A DNA stretch of 37,555 nucleotides from Lachnospiraceae bacterium (GTDB lineage Bacteria; Bacillota_A; Clostridia; Lachnospirales; Lachnospiraceae). Positions 16,721 to 24,159 of this stretch are shown in pieces. Where the stretch lies: positions 1 to 37,555 of the forward strand of contig JAFZQP010000144.1 in the NCBI GenBank assembly GCA_017620345.1, read 5' to 3'. Numbering within the stretch: position 1 is the first letter of the stretch; the number at the start of each line of letters is the position of its first letter. Made by a program: the position numbers and the translations under genes. The notes beneath the pieces are model-generated. The model saw nothing but the letters and a program-made list of their open reading frames with translations. It had not been told where the DNA came from and did no database searches.

Positions 16721-17985
16721 TTCAATTCCGTCATCTCTTTTGCATCTATAACATATACTCTGTCAACATGGACTTCCTGCGACGTCATGAGCTGCCTCAT
16801 CGCTCCCGAATCGGCTTCGTCATCTCCGTACGCATACCATTTTGCGATGTCCTTCCCGTACTCATCAAGAAATGAGCCAAGCGCATCCGCGTTGCCTGCA
16901 GGACCGCCTCCGATGAACGTAAGCGTCCCGTCGCTTTCCCGAAGAAGGTATCCGGCTGATGTTCCGGGATCCGGAGCAAACTCATAAACGCTGCATCTGC
17001 TGTTCATATCCGCCTGAAGATTTACGGTCGCATCATATAGCCTGTTGATCTTGTTGTTGAGCACTATAACAGCCCCTATCAGAACGCACGCGATAACCCC
17101 AAGCGCTATTGCCAGATTCCTTGCATTTATTATCTTATGCCTGTTCATATCCCATTCCTCCAAATCATCATCTATGTCTTCTCCCTCTGTATCGGCCGGC
17201 CTTTCGGGTCGTCCCCTCAGATATAATATGAGAAGAACGGCTGCGATGCTCATCACACCGTGAACGATATATACCCATATCCCAAACCACGACAGCAGAA
17301 GTGTTACCGGTATGAGTACGTCCGACTGGTAACCCCATAACGAAAGAAGTGCTGCCGCTATTACAGCCATCCTGCTGCCGCGCCTGCTGCAGACTCTGTC
17401 TGCGACCGCGGTGTAGCAAAGATAGTACAGGATGATGAGCGGTGCCGGTGATAGAGCGAACACAACGTTAAGCGGGTGTATAGCGGTCACGGCACTGATG
17501 CAGCCGATAAACAGCATCATCGGATCCGACAGACTCAAGTGACCGGTCTCATAGACAGACGTTGCGGTTGCCACGCACCTTATTGCCTCCGTCCTGTCGC
17601 TTTTAAACAATACTGCCCCTGCGATCTGTGATACGATCAGCAAGGCAGCGATCAGCTCAAGTATCAGAACAGTCCTGTCGGGTTTTTCAAAAGAATACTC
17701 ACCGTTCTTTGTCCCCGATCTTTTTTGCGTGATAAACGCCCCGATACCTGCTATGCATATCAGCACTGCCGCTGTCAGTAAACACACACCCGGTGACAGC
17801 GAAAGAAGCGCTCCCGCAAAGCATGATACCATTCCGAGCAGCATCACCGCGCATCCGCCGAAAGCGAGGCGGAAGACGACCGAGCCTTTCGCACCGAGCT
17901 TTTTAAGTATGATGTCGGCCCACTTCCCGTCAATAAACGCCAATATAAAGAATATAAAAAAAGCGACGATCGCCTTCGTGATCAA
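16717..17985 (-). CDS. Polytopic protein fused to a single-helix, degenerate metallo-beta-lactamase-like tail
   Basis: I place the start at the TTG at 17985. It follows a strong GGGAGGTGA and overlaps the previous stop as TTGA, giving 422 residues; an ATG at 18015 lies upstream of that ribosome binding site. Residues 1-256 hold about eight membrane segments and resemble the first half of the product of 15665-16720. An acidic linker (259-279) leads to Met280, a further helix (290-310) and an external tail. There, DGTLTFIGGG (352-361) and WYAYGDDEADSGAM (383-396) mimic the DGxxxxIDGG and WFxTHxHxDHxGA motifs of metallo-beta-lactamase-fold hydrolases but lack the histidines. A strong GGAGG precedes Met280, so the tail may also be made alone. 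Function unknown. Confidence 0.65.
   Translation of the reverse strand: MITKAIVAFFIFFILAFIDGKWADIILKKLGAKGSVVFRLAFGGCAVMLLGMVSCFAGALLSLSPGVCLLTAAVLICIAGIGAFITQKRSGTKNGEYSFEKPDRTVLILELIAALLIVSQIAGAVLFKSDRTEAIRCVATATSVYETGHLSLSDPMMLFIGCISAVTAIHPLNVVFALSPAPLIILYYLCYTAVADRVCSRRGSRMAVIAAALLSLWGYQSDVLIPVTLLLSWFGIWVYIVHGVMSIAAVLLILYLRGRPERPADTEGEDIDDDLEEWDMNRHKIINARNLAIALGVIACVLIGAVIVLNNKINRLYDATVNLQADMNSRCSVYEFAPDPGTSAGYLLRESDGTLTFIGGGPAGNADALGSFLDEYGKDIAKWYAYGDDEADSGAMRQLMTSQEVHVDRVYVIDAKEMTELK
17146..17161 (-). promoter_or_regulatory. Internal ribosome binding site and ATG inside the fused gene
   Basis: On the minus strand a perfect GGAGG (17157-17161) stands 8 nt before an in-frame ATG (17148-17146, Met280). 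Initiation here would give a 143-residue protein starting MNRHKIINARN with one membrane helix and the metallo-beta-lactamase-like tail. Confidence 0.5.
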
Positions 17986-18632
17986 GGAGTTCTCACCTCC
18001 CTGTACACCCGGCACGACCCGTTCTCATATATAAGCTCATATCCGTACCTGTCGAGCGGGATCTCGGGCCATATACCCGAAGACAGTACAACATATTCCG
18101 AGCCGGCCTTCGCAACTTTTTTCATATCAGGATGTATCCCTGAAAGTTCGGCATTTGCATCCGCATCTTCATCAATGATGCTAAACCTTGATGAGTAGGC
18201 TCTGAAATATATATCCCACCCGGGCATGGTAAGTACTTCCGGCCGATCCGTCTGCGTAAGGATAGTATCCATCGCATCCGTCAGACCTTCCTGTATATGC
18301 ATGCCGTTCCCGGCTTTTTCGGCGCATTCCTTTGAAAATACATTCTGTCCCGATACCGATATCGCAAGTATGACAAGAAGTATTCCAAAAACAGGAGCGC
18401 CTGCCTTTTTTATCTTAGAGTCTTCCCGTAATGAAAGACATGCCTCGATCATCCGTGAAAATGCGCATCCTATCGTGACCATTATGCACAATAGCACCGG
18501 CAGATCTTTATCCTTCTCCTTCCCTGTACGAAGCAGTATCAGGACCGACAGGAGATACAGGACTAAACCTGAGCCGATACCTGCAAGCAGCCTGTGACCT
18601 GTATGCAGTTCATATAACAGTTCTCTTATCAT
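17982..18632 (-). CDS. Small membrane protein with external domain, shortened paralogue of 14768-15661
   Basis: A 216-residue protein. Two or three hydrophobic segments (about 15-35, 44-60, 78-95) are followed by about 115 soluble residues. The N-terminus (GLVLYLLSVLILLRTGKEKD) and C-terminus (GSEYVVLSSGIWPEI, then YGYELIYENGSCRVY) parallel those of the 297-residue protein at 14768-15661, with about 80 residues fewer in the middle. It probably is a diverged or trimmed copy of the same C-terminal module. It starts in an ATGA overlap with the upstream polytopic gene and ends in a TTGA overlap with the next. No catalytic motif is seen. Confidence 0.7.
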   Translation of the reverse strand: MIRELLYELHTGHRLLAGIGSGLVLYLLSVLILLRTGKEKDKDLPVLLCIMVTIGCAFSRMIEACLSLREDSKIKKAGAPVFGILLVILAISVSGQNVFSKECAEKAGNGMHIQEGLTDAMDTILTQTDRPEVLTMPGWDIYFRAYSSRFSIIDEDADANAELSGIHPDMKKVAKAGSEYVVLSSGIWPEIPLDRYGYELIYENGSCRVYREVRTP

Positions 18633-20083
18633 GAAGCCGTCTTTTCCTTATTCTTGGCCAGATATCTCATCAAAACGAAGATCATATAGAAATATGATAT
18701 TATGTAAACCGGAAAGTAGTATTTAAAATATGATGCAGGAGCCAGAACAAGCACGATGAACCAGTGTGCTGCCAGCCCTCCGAACACGAACAGATCGAAC
18801 CAGTCTCTTTTTATCAGACAGTAAACAAGAGCCGCCATCATAAACGTTACCGGGATGAACAGGTTGTATGCCGTCGTCTTTACGATACTGATCGCAAACG
18901 AAGCCAGCTCCCTAAGTCCCGTACCCGAAAATTCGATATGATAAGGTAGTGCGGCATAACAGAACGCTCCCCATCTCGTTGCGGCAAACACCCCGGGATT
19001 GTTTACGAATATCCGCCCCAGCGCTTCGGAATAAGCCGCAAACTCTTTATCTCCCGCTTCCGGCCTTACCCCGATGAACCCGTCCTTATACAGTATGAGC
19101 ACATCTTCGTAATTTATATCCCCGTAGTGCTCATTGATCTTCTCTATCACATCTACTGACAGATATCTGTCAACGATCTCAAGATCTGCCGCGTTGGCTT
19201 TTGTATCAAGTCCGTTCCTGTACATATTTGTTATCGTGTATGCGTAAAAAGGCTTCATCCTGTCATTTGCCGCACTGTCGAGGCCGTTTGCCGAGATCCC
19301 GTTCTGCGGTATCCACAGCACATACTGAATGATCAGGTACCCGGCTATGACAAAAAGCGCGGACTTTACCTTCCGAAGTCCCGGATACGCCATGAACATA
19401 AGTATGGGCACGAGCACAAGAAGATATATTCCCTCTGTCCTCCATTGTGTAAGCACCGCTCCGGAAAACAATACAAGTACGGCCTGAACAAACGTTATAT
19501 CCCTCTTCTCGAGCCTGTCGAATATGATTTTTACAAACAGGGCCAGGTAGATCAGAAAATACACGGGCAGCCTGTGTGCGCTCGTCGTATATGCGATCAC
19601 CGGATACAGCAAAAACAGAATATACATAAGAGATCCCACACGCTTTCCGAAGAATCCCTGCGAGCGGTATACGCAGTAGCCGACAACAAAGAACTCAATG
19701 ATCACCTTCATGATTATCGGTCCGTATGTGAACGGAAATATGATCAGGGAGACGATATAGAAATACACCGTCATATAATTGAACCAGGTGTCATGGATAA
19801 GGTTCGTCGCATCATAATATATGCTGTATTCATCATTCGTAAGGAAACCTTGCGGGAGCTTGATGCAAAGGACCGCTATGATAACGGGAAGATAGGGGAG
19901 TGCACACTTTATCACTCCCAATAGTCTGTTGTGATATTCATTCCTTAAAAAGATGAGCGATATAACGCCGTATATGAAAACGATCAGCAGGATCGCGGCG
20001 ATCACCATACATATGCGGTAGTCAGTTACGGCCATCGCGTATCTGCTGTCGGTCTGCTCGGGAAAAATAAAAACACGGTCCAT
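18629..20083 (-). CDS. Polytopic membrane protein, GT-C-like (first gene of the polysaccharide unit)
   Basis: This protein of about 484 residues starts at the ATG at 20083 and has about ten to twelve membrane helices. A helix near the N-terminus is followed by LPQGFLTNDEYSIYYDATNL; an acidic pair in the first outer loop is the usual place of the catalytic Asp/Glu in GT-C enzymes such as PMT/ArnT or DUF6020-like proteins. A soluble loop of about 90 residues sits in the second half. A lipid-linked sugar transfer role is plausible but unproven. The open frame extends to 20167, but that lies upstream of the predicted transcription start, so 20083 is the likely start; its ribosome binding site is weak (TAAAGAAT). 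Confidence 0.7.
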   Translation of the reverse strand: MDRVFIFPEQTDSRYAMAVTDYRICMVIAAILLIVFIYGVISLIFLRNEYHNRLLGVIKCALPYLPVIIAVLCIKLPQGFLTNDEYSIYYDATNLIHDTWFNYMTVYFYIVSLIIFPFTYGPIIMKVIIEFFVVGYCVYRSQGFFGKRVGSLMYILFLLYPVIAYTTSAHRLPVYFLIYLALFVKIIFDRLEKRDITFVQAVLVLFSGAVLTQWRTEGIYLLVLVPILMFMAYPGLRKVKSALFVIAGYLIIQYVLWIPQNGISANGLDSAANDRMKPFYAYTITNMYRNGLDTKANAADLEIVDRYLSVDVIEKINEHYGDINYEDVLILYKDGFIGVRPEAGDKEFAAYSEALGRIFVNNPGVFAATRWGAFCYAALPYHIEFSGTGLRELASFAISIVKTTAYNLFIPVTFMMAALVYCLIKRDWFDLFVFGGLAAHWFIVLVLAPASYFKYYFPVYIISYFYMIFVLMRYLAKNKEKTAS

Positions 20084-20111
20084 ATTCTTTACACTAACTT
20101 GACACAAACAA

Positions 20112-20140
20112 TTGCAATTAAAACCAATGATAAGTATACT
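20112..20140 (+). promoter_or_regulatory. SigA-type promoter for rfbD
   Basis: TTGCAA (20112-20117), a 17-bp spacer and TATACT (20135-20140) on the plus strand. Transcription would start near 20147, about 63 nt before the rfbD ATG. A TTGACA at 20099 is nearby but 30 bp from the -10 box and so probably not used with it. Confidence 0.6.
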
Positions 20141-20167
20141 ATATTTTGTAGTCACAAGTAAACTCAA
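20138..20167 (-). promoter_or_regulatory. SigA-type promoter for the polysaccharide unit
   Basis: On the minus strand, TTGAGT (20167-20162), an 18-bp spacer and TATAGT (20143-20138). The expected start of transcription near 20131 leaves an about 48-nt leader before the ATG at 20083. The -10 box overlaps that of the rfbD promoter on the other strand. Confidence 0.55.
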
Positions 20168-20209
20168 TTAGGATATGACTCAAAATATCGATTTCAGGGA
20201 GAGGATATC

Positions 20210-21082
20210 ATGAAGAAGATAATCGTAACCGGAAGCAACGGGCAGCTCGGACGCGCCGTTAATGAGCTGTGTGCGGGAAATGATGAATACGAGCTTATAA
20301 ATACCGATTTTTCCATTGACGGTATCAGACATCTTGATATCACGGACCTTGACGGGGTACTTGATATCTGTCGCGAGATCAGACCGTATGCGATCATCAA
20401 CTGTGCGGCCCATACAAATGTAGACGCATGTGAAGTCCAGGTCGATGCAGCATACAGGATCAATGCGATAGGCCCGCGTAATCTTGCAATAGCTTCTTCC
20501 GAAACCGGAGCAAAGCTTGTTCATATCTCGACCGATTATGTTTTTGCCGGTGACGGCGATCATCCGTATACAGAGTTTGACGCCCCGGCTCCCAAGGCAA
20601 TGTACGGCAGGACAAAGCTTGCCGGCGAGGAGTTTGTCAGACAGTTTTCCGACAGATACTATATCATCCGTACTGCATGGCTGTACGGAGACGGCAAAAA
20701 CTTTGTCAGGACCATGCTCAGACTGTCGGAAACACATGATGAGATAAGTGTGGTCAACGATCAGGTAGGCTCACCTACCTGTGCCGACGAGCTTGCAAAG
20801 GCTGTCTTTTCTCTTGTAGGGACCGAGAACTACGGACTGTTTCACGGAACATGTGAAGGAAGCTGCTCATGGGCTGATTTTACAAAAGAGATATTCAGAC
20901 TTGCGGATATAAAGACAGTGGTCAATCCGGTAACGAGCAAACAGTACAAGGAAATGAACCCGGCCTCGGCTGACAGGCCGGCCTACTCGGTACTTGAGAA
21001 CTATATGCTGAAGCTTACAGGCGGCTATATGTTTGCGGACTGGGAAAAGGCCATCGCACAGTATATGACCAAACAGCAGTAA
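20210..21082 (+). CDS. rfbD: dTDP-4-dehydrorhamnose reductase
   Basis: A 290-residue SDR enzyme of typical RmlD length. It has the NADPH site VTGSNGQLGRAV at the N-terminus, NCAAHTNVDACE near 64, STDYVFAGDG near 104, the YGRTKLAGEE site (YxxxK) near 127, RTAWLYGDGKNF and DQVGSPTCADELA. It reduces dTDP-4-keto-L-rhamnose to dTDP-L-rhamnose, the last step of the pathway. GGGAGAGGA precedes the ATG at good spacing. It is the only convincing plus-strand gene; rfbA, rfbB and rfbC are not in the window. It ends 2 bp from the convergent DUF212 gene, with no visible terminator between them. Confidence 0.95.
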   Translation: MKKIIVTGSNGQLGRAVNELCAGNDEYELINTDFSIDGIRHLDITDLDGVLDICREIRPYAIINCAAHTNVDACEVQVDAAYRINAIGPRNLAIASSETGAKLVHISTDYVFAGDGDHPYTEFDAPAPKAMYGRTKLAGEEFVRQFSDRYYIIRTAWLYGDGKNFVRTMLRLSETHDEISVVNDQVGSPTCADELAKAVFSLVGTENYGLFHGTCEGSCSWADFTKEIFRLADIKTVVNPVTSKQYKEMNPASADRPAYSVLENYMLKLTGGYMFADWEKAIAQYMTKQQ

Positions 21083-21084
21083 GG

Positions 21085-21555
21085 TTATTTCCAGACAAAA
21101 TGCATCACGACGGCGATTATTATCCCGAGCGCCGCTCCTGTCTGTACCTGCAGCGGGGTATGGCCGATCAGCTCTTTTAACTTATCATGGGAAAATCTCG
21201 GCGGATTGTCTTTGAGCTTTGCAAAATACTCCATGAGCTCATTGAGTATCACCGCCTGGTTGCCGGTCTCTCTTCTGACTCCGCTCGCATCCACCATCAC
21301 GACTATCGCAAATATTACCGTAAACGCAAATTCAAACGAACCCAGGCCTCTTACAAGCGCTGTCATCGTTGCAAGAGCGCATACCGTAGATGCATGTGAG
21401 CTCGGCATCCCGCCGTTTCCCGAAAACAGCCTTCTCAAATTGAAAGTATGATCCACGCAGGCTTCTATGATCGCCTTGACTATCTGAGCGATAAAGTATC
21501 CCAGAAAAGCCGTCACAAGTATTTTATTTGACAGGATCTCATTTACTATTTCCAT
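21085..21555 (-). CDS. Divergent PAP2 family protein (DUF212)
   Basis: A 156-residue membrane protein of usual DUF212 length. It shows the family motifs GGMPSSHAS (48-56), DASGVRRETG (89-98) and GHTPLQVQTGAALG (131-144), and four or five hydrophobic segments. These resemble the phosphate-binding motifs of PAP2/vanadium-haloperoxidase-like phosphatases, but the activity of the bacterial family is little studied; a lipid-phosphate phosphatase role is possible. It begins only 14 nt after the T-tract of the ptsH terminator, with just a GGATG as ribosome binding site, so its expression may depend on readthrough. Confidence 0.88.
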   Translation of the reverse strand: MEIVNEILSNKILVTAFLGYFIAQIVKAIIEACVDHTFNLRRLFSGNGGMPSSHASTVCALATMTALVRGLGSFEFAFTVIFAIVVMVDASGVRRETGNQAVILNELMEYFAKLKDNPPRFSHDKLKELIGHTPLQVQTGAALGIIIAVVMHFVWK

Positions 21556-21569
21556 CTGTGTTCATCCAT

Positions 21570-21595
21570 AAAAAAGGCTCCGCGCCCGCGGAGCC
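21570..21595 (-). terminator. Intrinsic terminator after ptsH
   Basis: On the minus strand, GGCTCCGCG, a GG-centred turn and CGCGGAGCC form a GC-rich hairpin (21595-21576), followed at once by six T (21575-21570). This is a textbook Rho-independent terminator 7 bp after the ptsH stop. Confidence 0.93.
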
Positions 21596-21602
21596 GTATC
21601 AT

Positions 21603-21866
21603 CTATTCACCTAAACCGCTGTCCACTGCATTTATGAGCGCCTGTAATGCTTCCGATTCATCATCGCCGTCACAGGTGAACTCTATCTCATCACCGCATT
21701 TGACACATGCACCGAGCACGCTGAGAACGCTCTTGGCATTAGCGGTACTCTCACGGAACGAAAATGTGATAAGGGATTTGTACTTCATCGCCTCTTTGCA
21801 CAGTATTCCGGCCGGTCTTAAATGCAGACCCGTAGGGTTCTTGATAACAACCCTCTGACTAACCAT
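21603..21866 (-). CDS. ptsH: HPr, phosphocarrier of the PTS
   Basis: An 87-residue HPr of normal size. His15 lies in TGLHLRPAG (phosphorylated by enzyme I) and Ser46 in NAKSVLSVLGA (the HPr kinase site of low-GC Gram-positives). Presence of His15 argues against the Crh variant. It moves phosphate to sugar-specific PTS enzymes II and, as HPr-Ser-P, serves in carbon catabolite control. A strong GGAGGAAGG precedes the ATG. It has its own promoter overlapping the cdaR 3' region and is closed by a strong terminator, so it is probably a single-gene unit. Confidence 0.95.
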   Translation of the reverse strand: MVSQRVVIKNPTGLHLRPAGILCKEAMKYKSLITFSFRESTANAKSVLSVLGACVKCGDEIEFTCDGDDESEALQALINAVDSGLGE

Positions 21867-21911
21867 AAGAGTCCTTCCTCCATTCTATGAATAATAACCC
21901 CTAACAGATGG

Positions 21912-21940
21912 ATTATACCACTGATCCGCTAAAATCACAA
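21912..21940 (-). promoter_or_regulatory. SigA-type promoter of ptsH
   Basis: On the minus strand, TTGTGA (21940-21935), a 17-bp spacer and a perfect TATAAT (21917-21912). It lies between the cdaR stop and ptsH and gives an about 40-nt leader. Confidence 0.8.
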
Positions 21941-21943
21941 GGC

Positions 21944-23287
21944 TTACTCGCCTATAGCCGCACCTGCCGTAGGCATGACTGCCTGGGCATTTTCATCCGT
22001 CTCCTGCACACGATCCACAACAACCATGAGAGTTACCGGATTAGTAAGCGATACTCCGGCAGGAAAATCAAATATTACCGTTGCGTCATTTTCCCCGACG
22101 GTAACAGGTGCATCTACAGCAGGCGTATTTCTCGGAACAAGATTTGATGCATCGATCCTGCATATCGCCAGATCGCCGCTGTATCTTTCATACGAGTCGC
22201 CTATCCCCTGTATCTCCACGGGGAATGTTCCCCCTATATCAACAATGTTTACGGTATACCCTTCCGGTACATTCTCAACAGTCACGTTGGAAAGAGGAAC
22301 ATCGATAACCTTGCGCTCATTCTTGTCTATGCCGACCTTGACCCTGATATTGGGATCAAATTCCGGATCGGCAAATATCACGCCTGTAGGCAGATAATCG
22401 GCTATGCTCACATTTGCGGTAACATCGGATGTGGCTCCGTCAACCGATACCTGATCGGAAGGGATATAGATGACTTCCATATCATCATAGTTCTCGCCCT
22501 TTCCGGCAATGAGAACACTCTCGGGCTCTGTTATGACTACACCCGTAGTTCCGAAGCCCGCTGCCGGCGTGCCGGAAAATCCGCTGTTTATCGGGATCGT
22601 CTTGGTCTCGTATATTATATATTTGATCTCCGTGACCGTTCTGGAGAATATGATCCTTTCATCATTGATCCTTTCGCCTTCAGCGTTGCAAAGGAATAAC
22701 GGCTCAGTGATGGTAAAATCTCTGCTTATACCACTGATATCCGCGACAGCCTCCGCCCTGTCTATCTGTGAAATGAGCGATTCGGGTCCGCTTACGGTTA
22801 TCGCAGATATCGCATTCTCAGCCCTTGCAAAAATATAACCTTCCGCAGGATGTCCGTCTGCTCCGACCACTACAGGTATCTCCTTGCTCACAAGATTTTC
22901 TATCGTAAGCTTGAGATTGGCATTTCTCGTCGTGACCGAATCGATCCTGTCCGAATATCTGGTACTCTTCACTTCTATCGGAACCGTATCAAGCGAAGTG
23001 AGCGACTTCAGATCTGCCGTTGCCTTGATATAGTCCTTGCTCATAAGATCGATAACCGATCTGTGAGCCGTGACCACAACATTGATCGTTCCGGAATCAC
23101 CCGCTATCTCATAACACTTATCCTGATCGGTAAGAACATCCTCGCTTAGAATCTCGACCTGTATACCGGTATATGTCTTGCTGATTATCGGGTCGTCCAC
23201 GTTGACCACCACCAGCCATAAAACAAATGCACCGAGAACGGAAACTATTTTAAGGCCGAGGTTTTTTGTAAATATGCTTCTCATCAT
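21944..23287 (-). CDS. cdaR: CdaR, YbbR-domain regulator of the c-di-AMP synthase
   Basis: A 447-residue protein with one N-terminal membrane helix (about residues 9-28, LKIVSVLGAFVLWLVVVNV) followed by repeated YbbR domains outside the membrane, each with a beta-rich stretch such as KEIPVVVGADGHPAEGYIFA or KVIDVPLSNVTVENVPEGYT. In Firmicutes CdaR binds and tunes CdaA. It starts in an ATGATG sequence over the cdaA stop; either ATG (23287 or 23284) could be used, with AAAGG upstream. In many Firmicutes glmM comes next; here the next gene is ptsH. Confidence 0.93.
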   Translation of the reverse strand: MMRSIFTKNLGLKIVSVLGAFVLWLVVVNVDDPIISKTYTGIQVEILSEDVLTDQDKCYEIAGDSGTINVVVTAHRSVIDLMSKDYIKATADLKSLTSLDTVPIEVKSTRYSDRIDSVTTRNANLKLTIENLVSKEIPVVVGADGHPAEGYIFARAENAISAITVSGPESLISQIDRAEAVADISGISRDFTITEPLFLCNAEGERINDERIIFSRTVTEIKYIIYETKTIPINSGFSGTPAAGFGTTGVVITEPESVLIAGKGENYDDMEVIYIPSDQVSVDGATSDVTANVSIADYLPTGVIFADPEFDPNIRVKVGIDKNERKVIDVPLSNVTVENVPEGYTVNIVDIGGTFPVEIQGIGDSYERYSGDLAICRIDASNLVPRNTPAVDAPVTVGENDATVIFDFPAGVSLTNPVTLMVVVDRVQETDENAQAVMPTAGAAIGE

Positions 23288-24159
23288 TCGGCCTTTCTCT
23301 TAAACAGACGGAGCGATTTCTTCTCCTCATATGTCCTGCCCTGGATCGTCCTGAGCATTTCCCGCAGTTCATCCATGTCAACATTTCTCGAAAGAATACC
23401 TTCATATGCCACCGATACTCTTCCGGTCTCCTCGGATACGATAACGGTCATGGAATCCGTTACCTCTGATATTCCGACTCCCGCGCGGTGTCTTGTTCCG
23501 AGTTCCTTGGACAATTCCATATTCTCGGACAGCGGAAGGTAACATGTCGCAGATACGATCCTGTTCCCCTGTATTATAACGGCACCGTCATGAAGCGGTG
23601 TATTATGTTCGAATATATTGATCAGAAGCTGGCTGGAGATCTCGGCGTCAAGCTTGATACCCGTATTTTCGTAATCGGTAAGAAGGTCGTTCTGACCTAT
23701 GACTATAAGGGCTCCCGTCTTGGACCTTCCCATTTCAAACGATCCTCTTACGATCTCGTTGATCGTCTCATCGGAAAATCTCTCGCCTATGATCCTGTTG
23801 TCAAACTGGAACAGCGAAGACAATACCACCTTACGCCTTCCGAGCTGTTCGAGTGCTTTACGCAGTTCGGGCTGAAATACGACTACCATGGCCGTTACCG
23901 CAACTCCGAATATGTTCTTTGCTATCCACAGTATCGTGGTCATCGAGAACATGGCCGCGACCATGACAAAGACAAGTATGATCACTATACCTTTAAGGAG
24001 TGACCATGCTCTTGATTCCTTGATCCATGCAAGGACTCTGTACAGCAGAACGGAAATGATAAGGATCTCCACAATATCGGTCCATTTGATCGAAGGAAGG
24101 GAGAGCCATGTAACATACCGCTCAATAAATGAGGTTATGGACTCAATAAGTTCCGACAT
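23284..24159 (-). CDS. cdaA: Diadenylate cyclase CdaA (DacA)
   Basis: A 291-residue protein of typical CdaA layout: three N-terminal membrane helices (about 28-95) and a cytoplasmic DAC domain. The catalytic motifs are both present: HDGA at 190-193 and RHRAG at 223-227. It joins two ATP molecules into cyclic di-AMP, which controls potassium and osmolyte balance and cell-wall state. The start overlaps the preceding stop by one base (TAATG), and it overlaps cdaR by 4 bp. This suggests tight coupling with both neighbours. Confidence 0.96.
   Translation of the reverse strand: MSELIESITSFIERYVTWLSLPSIKWTDIVEILIISVLLYRVLAWIKESRAWSLLKGIVIILVFVMVAAMFSMTTILWIAKNIFGVAVTAMVVVFQPELRKALEQLGRRKVVLSSLFQFDNRIIGERFSDETINEIVRGSFEMGRSKTGALIVIGQNDLLTDYENTGIKLDAEISSQLLINIFEHNTPLHDGAVIIQGNRIVSATCYLPLSENMELSKELGTRHRAGVGISEVTDSMTVIVSEETGRVSVAYEGILSRNVDMDELREMLRTIQGRTYEEKKSLRLFKRKAE

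Noticed and set aside
16079..16987. Plus-strand open frame of 302 codons
   Set aside because: Antisense to two membrane-protein genes; rich in Tyr, His, Arg and Cys as expected from the complement of hydrophobic codons, with no motif.
20099..20104. TTGACA as -35 box of rfbD
   Set aside because: It is a perfect -35 sequence but 30 bp from the TATACT box; TTGCAA at 20112 gives the correct 17-bp spacing.
20180..20737. Minus-strand open frames opposite rfbD
   Set aside because: rfbD has full RmlD motifs, promoter and ribosome binding site on the plus strand; the minus-strand frames have none.
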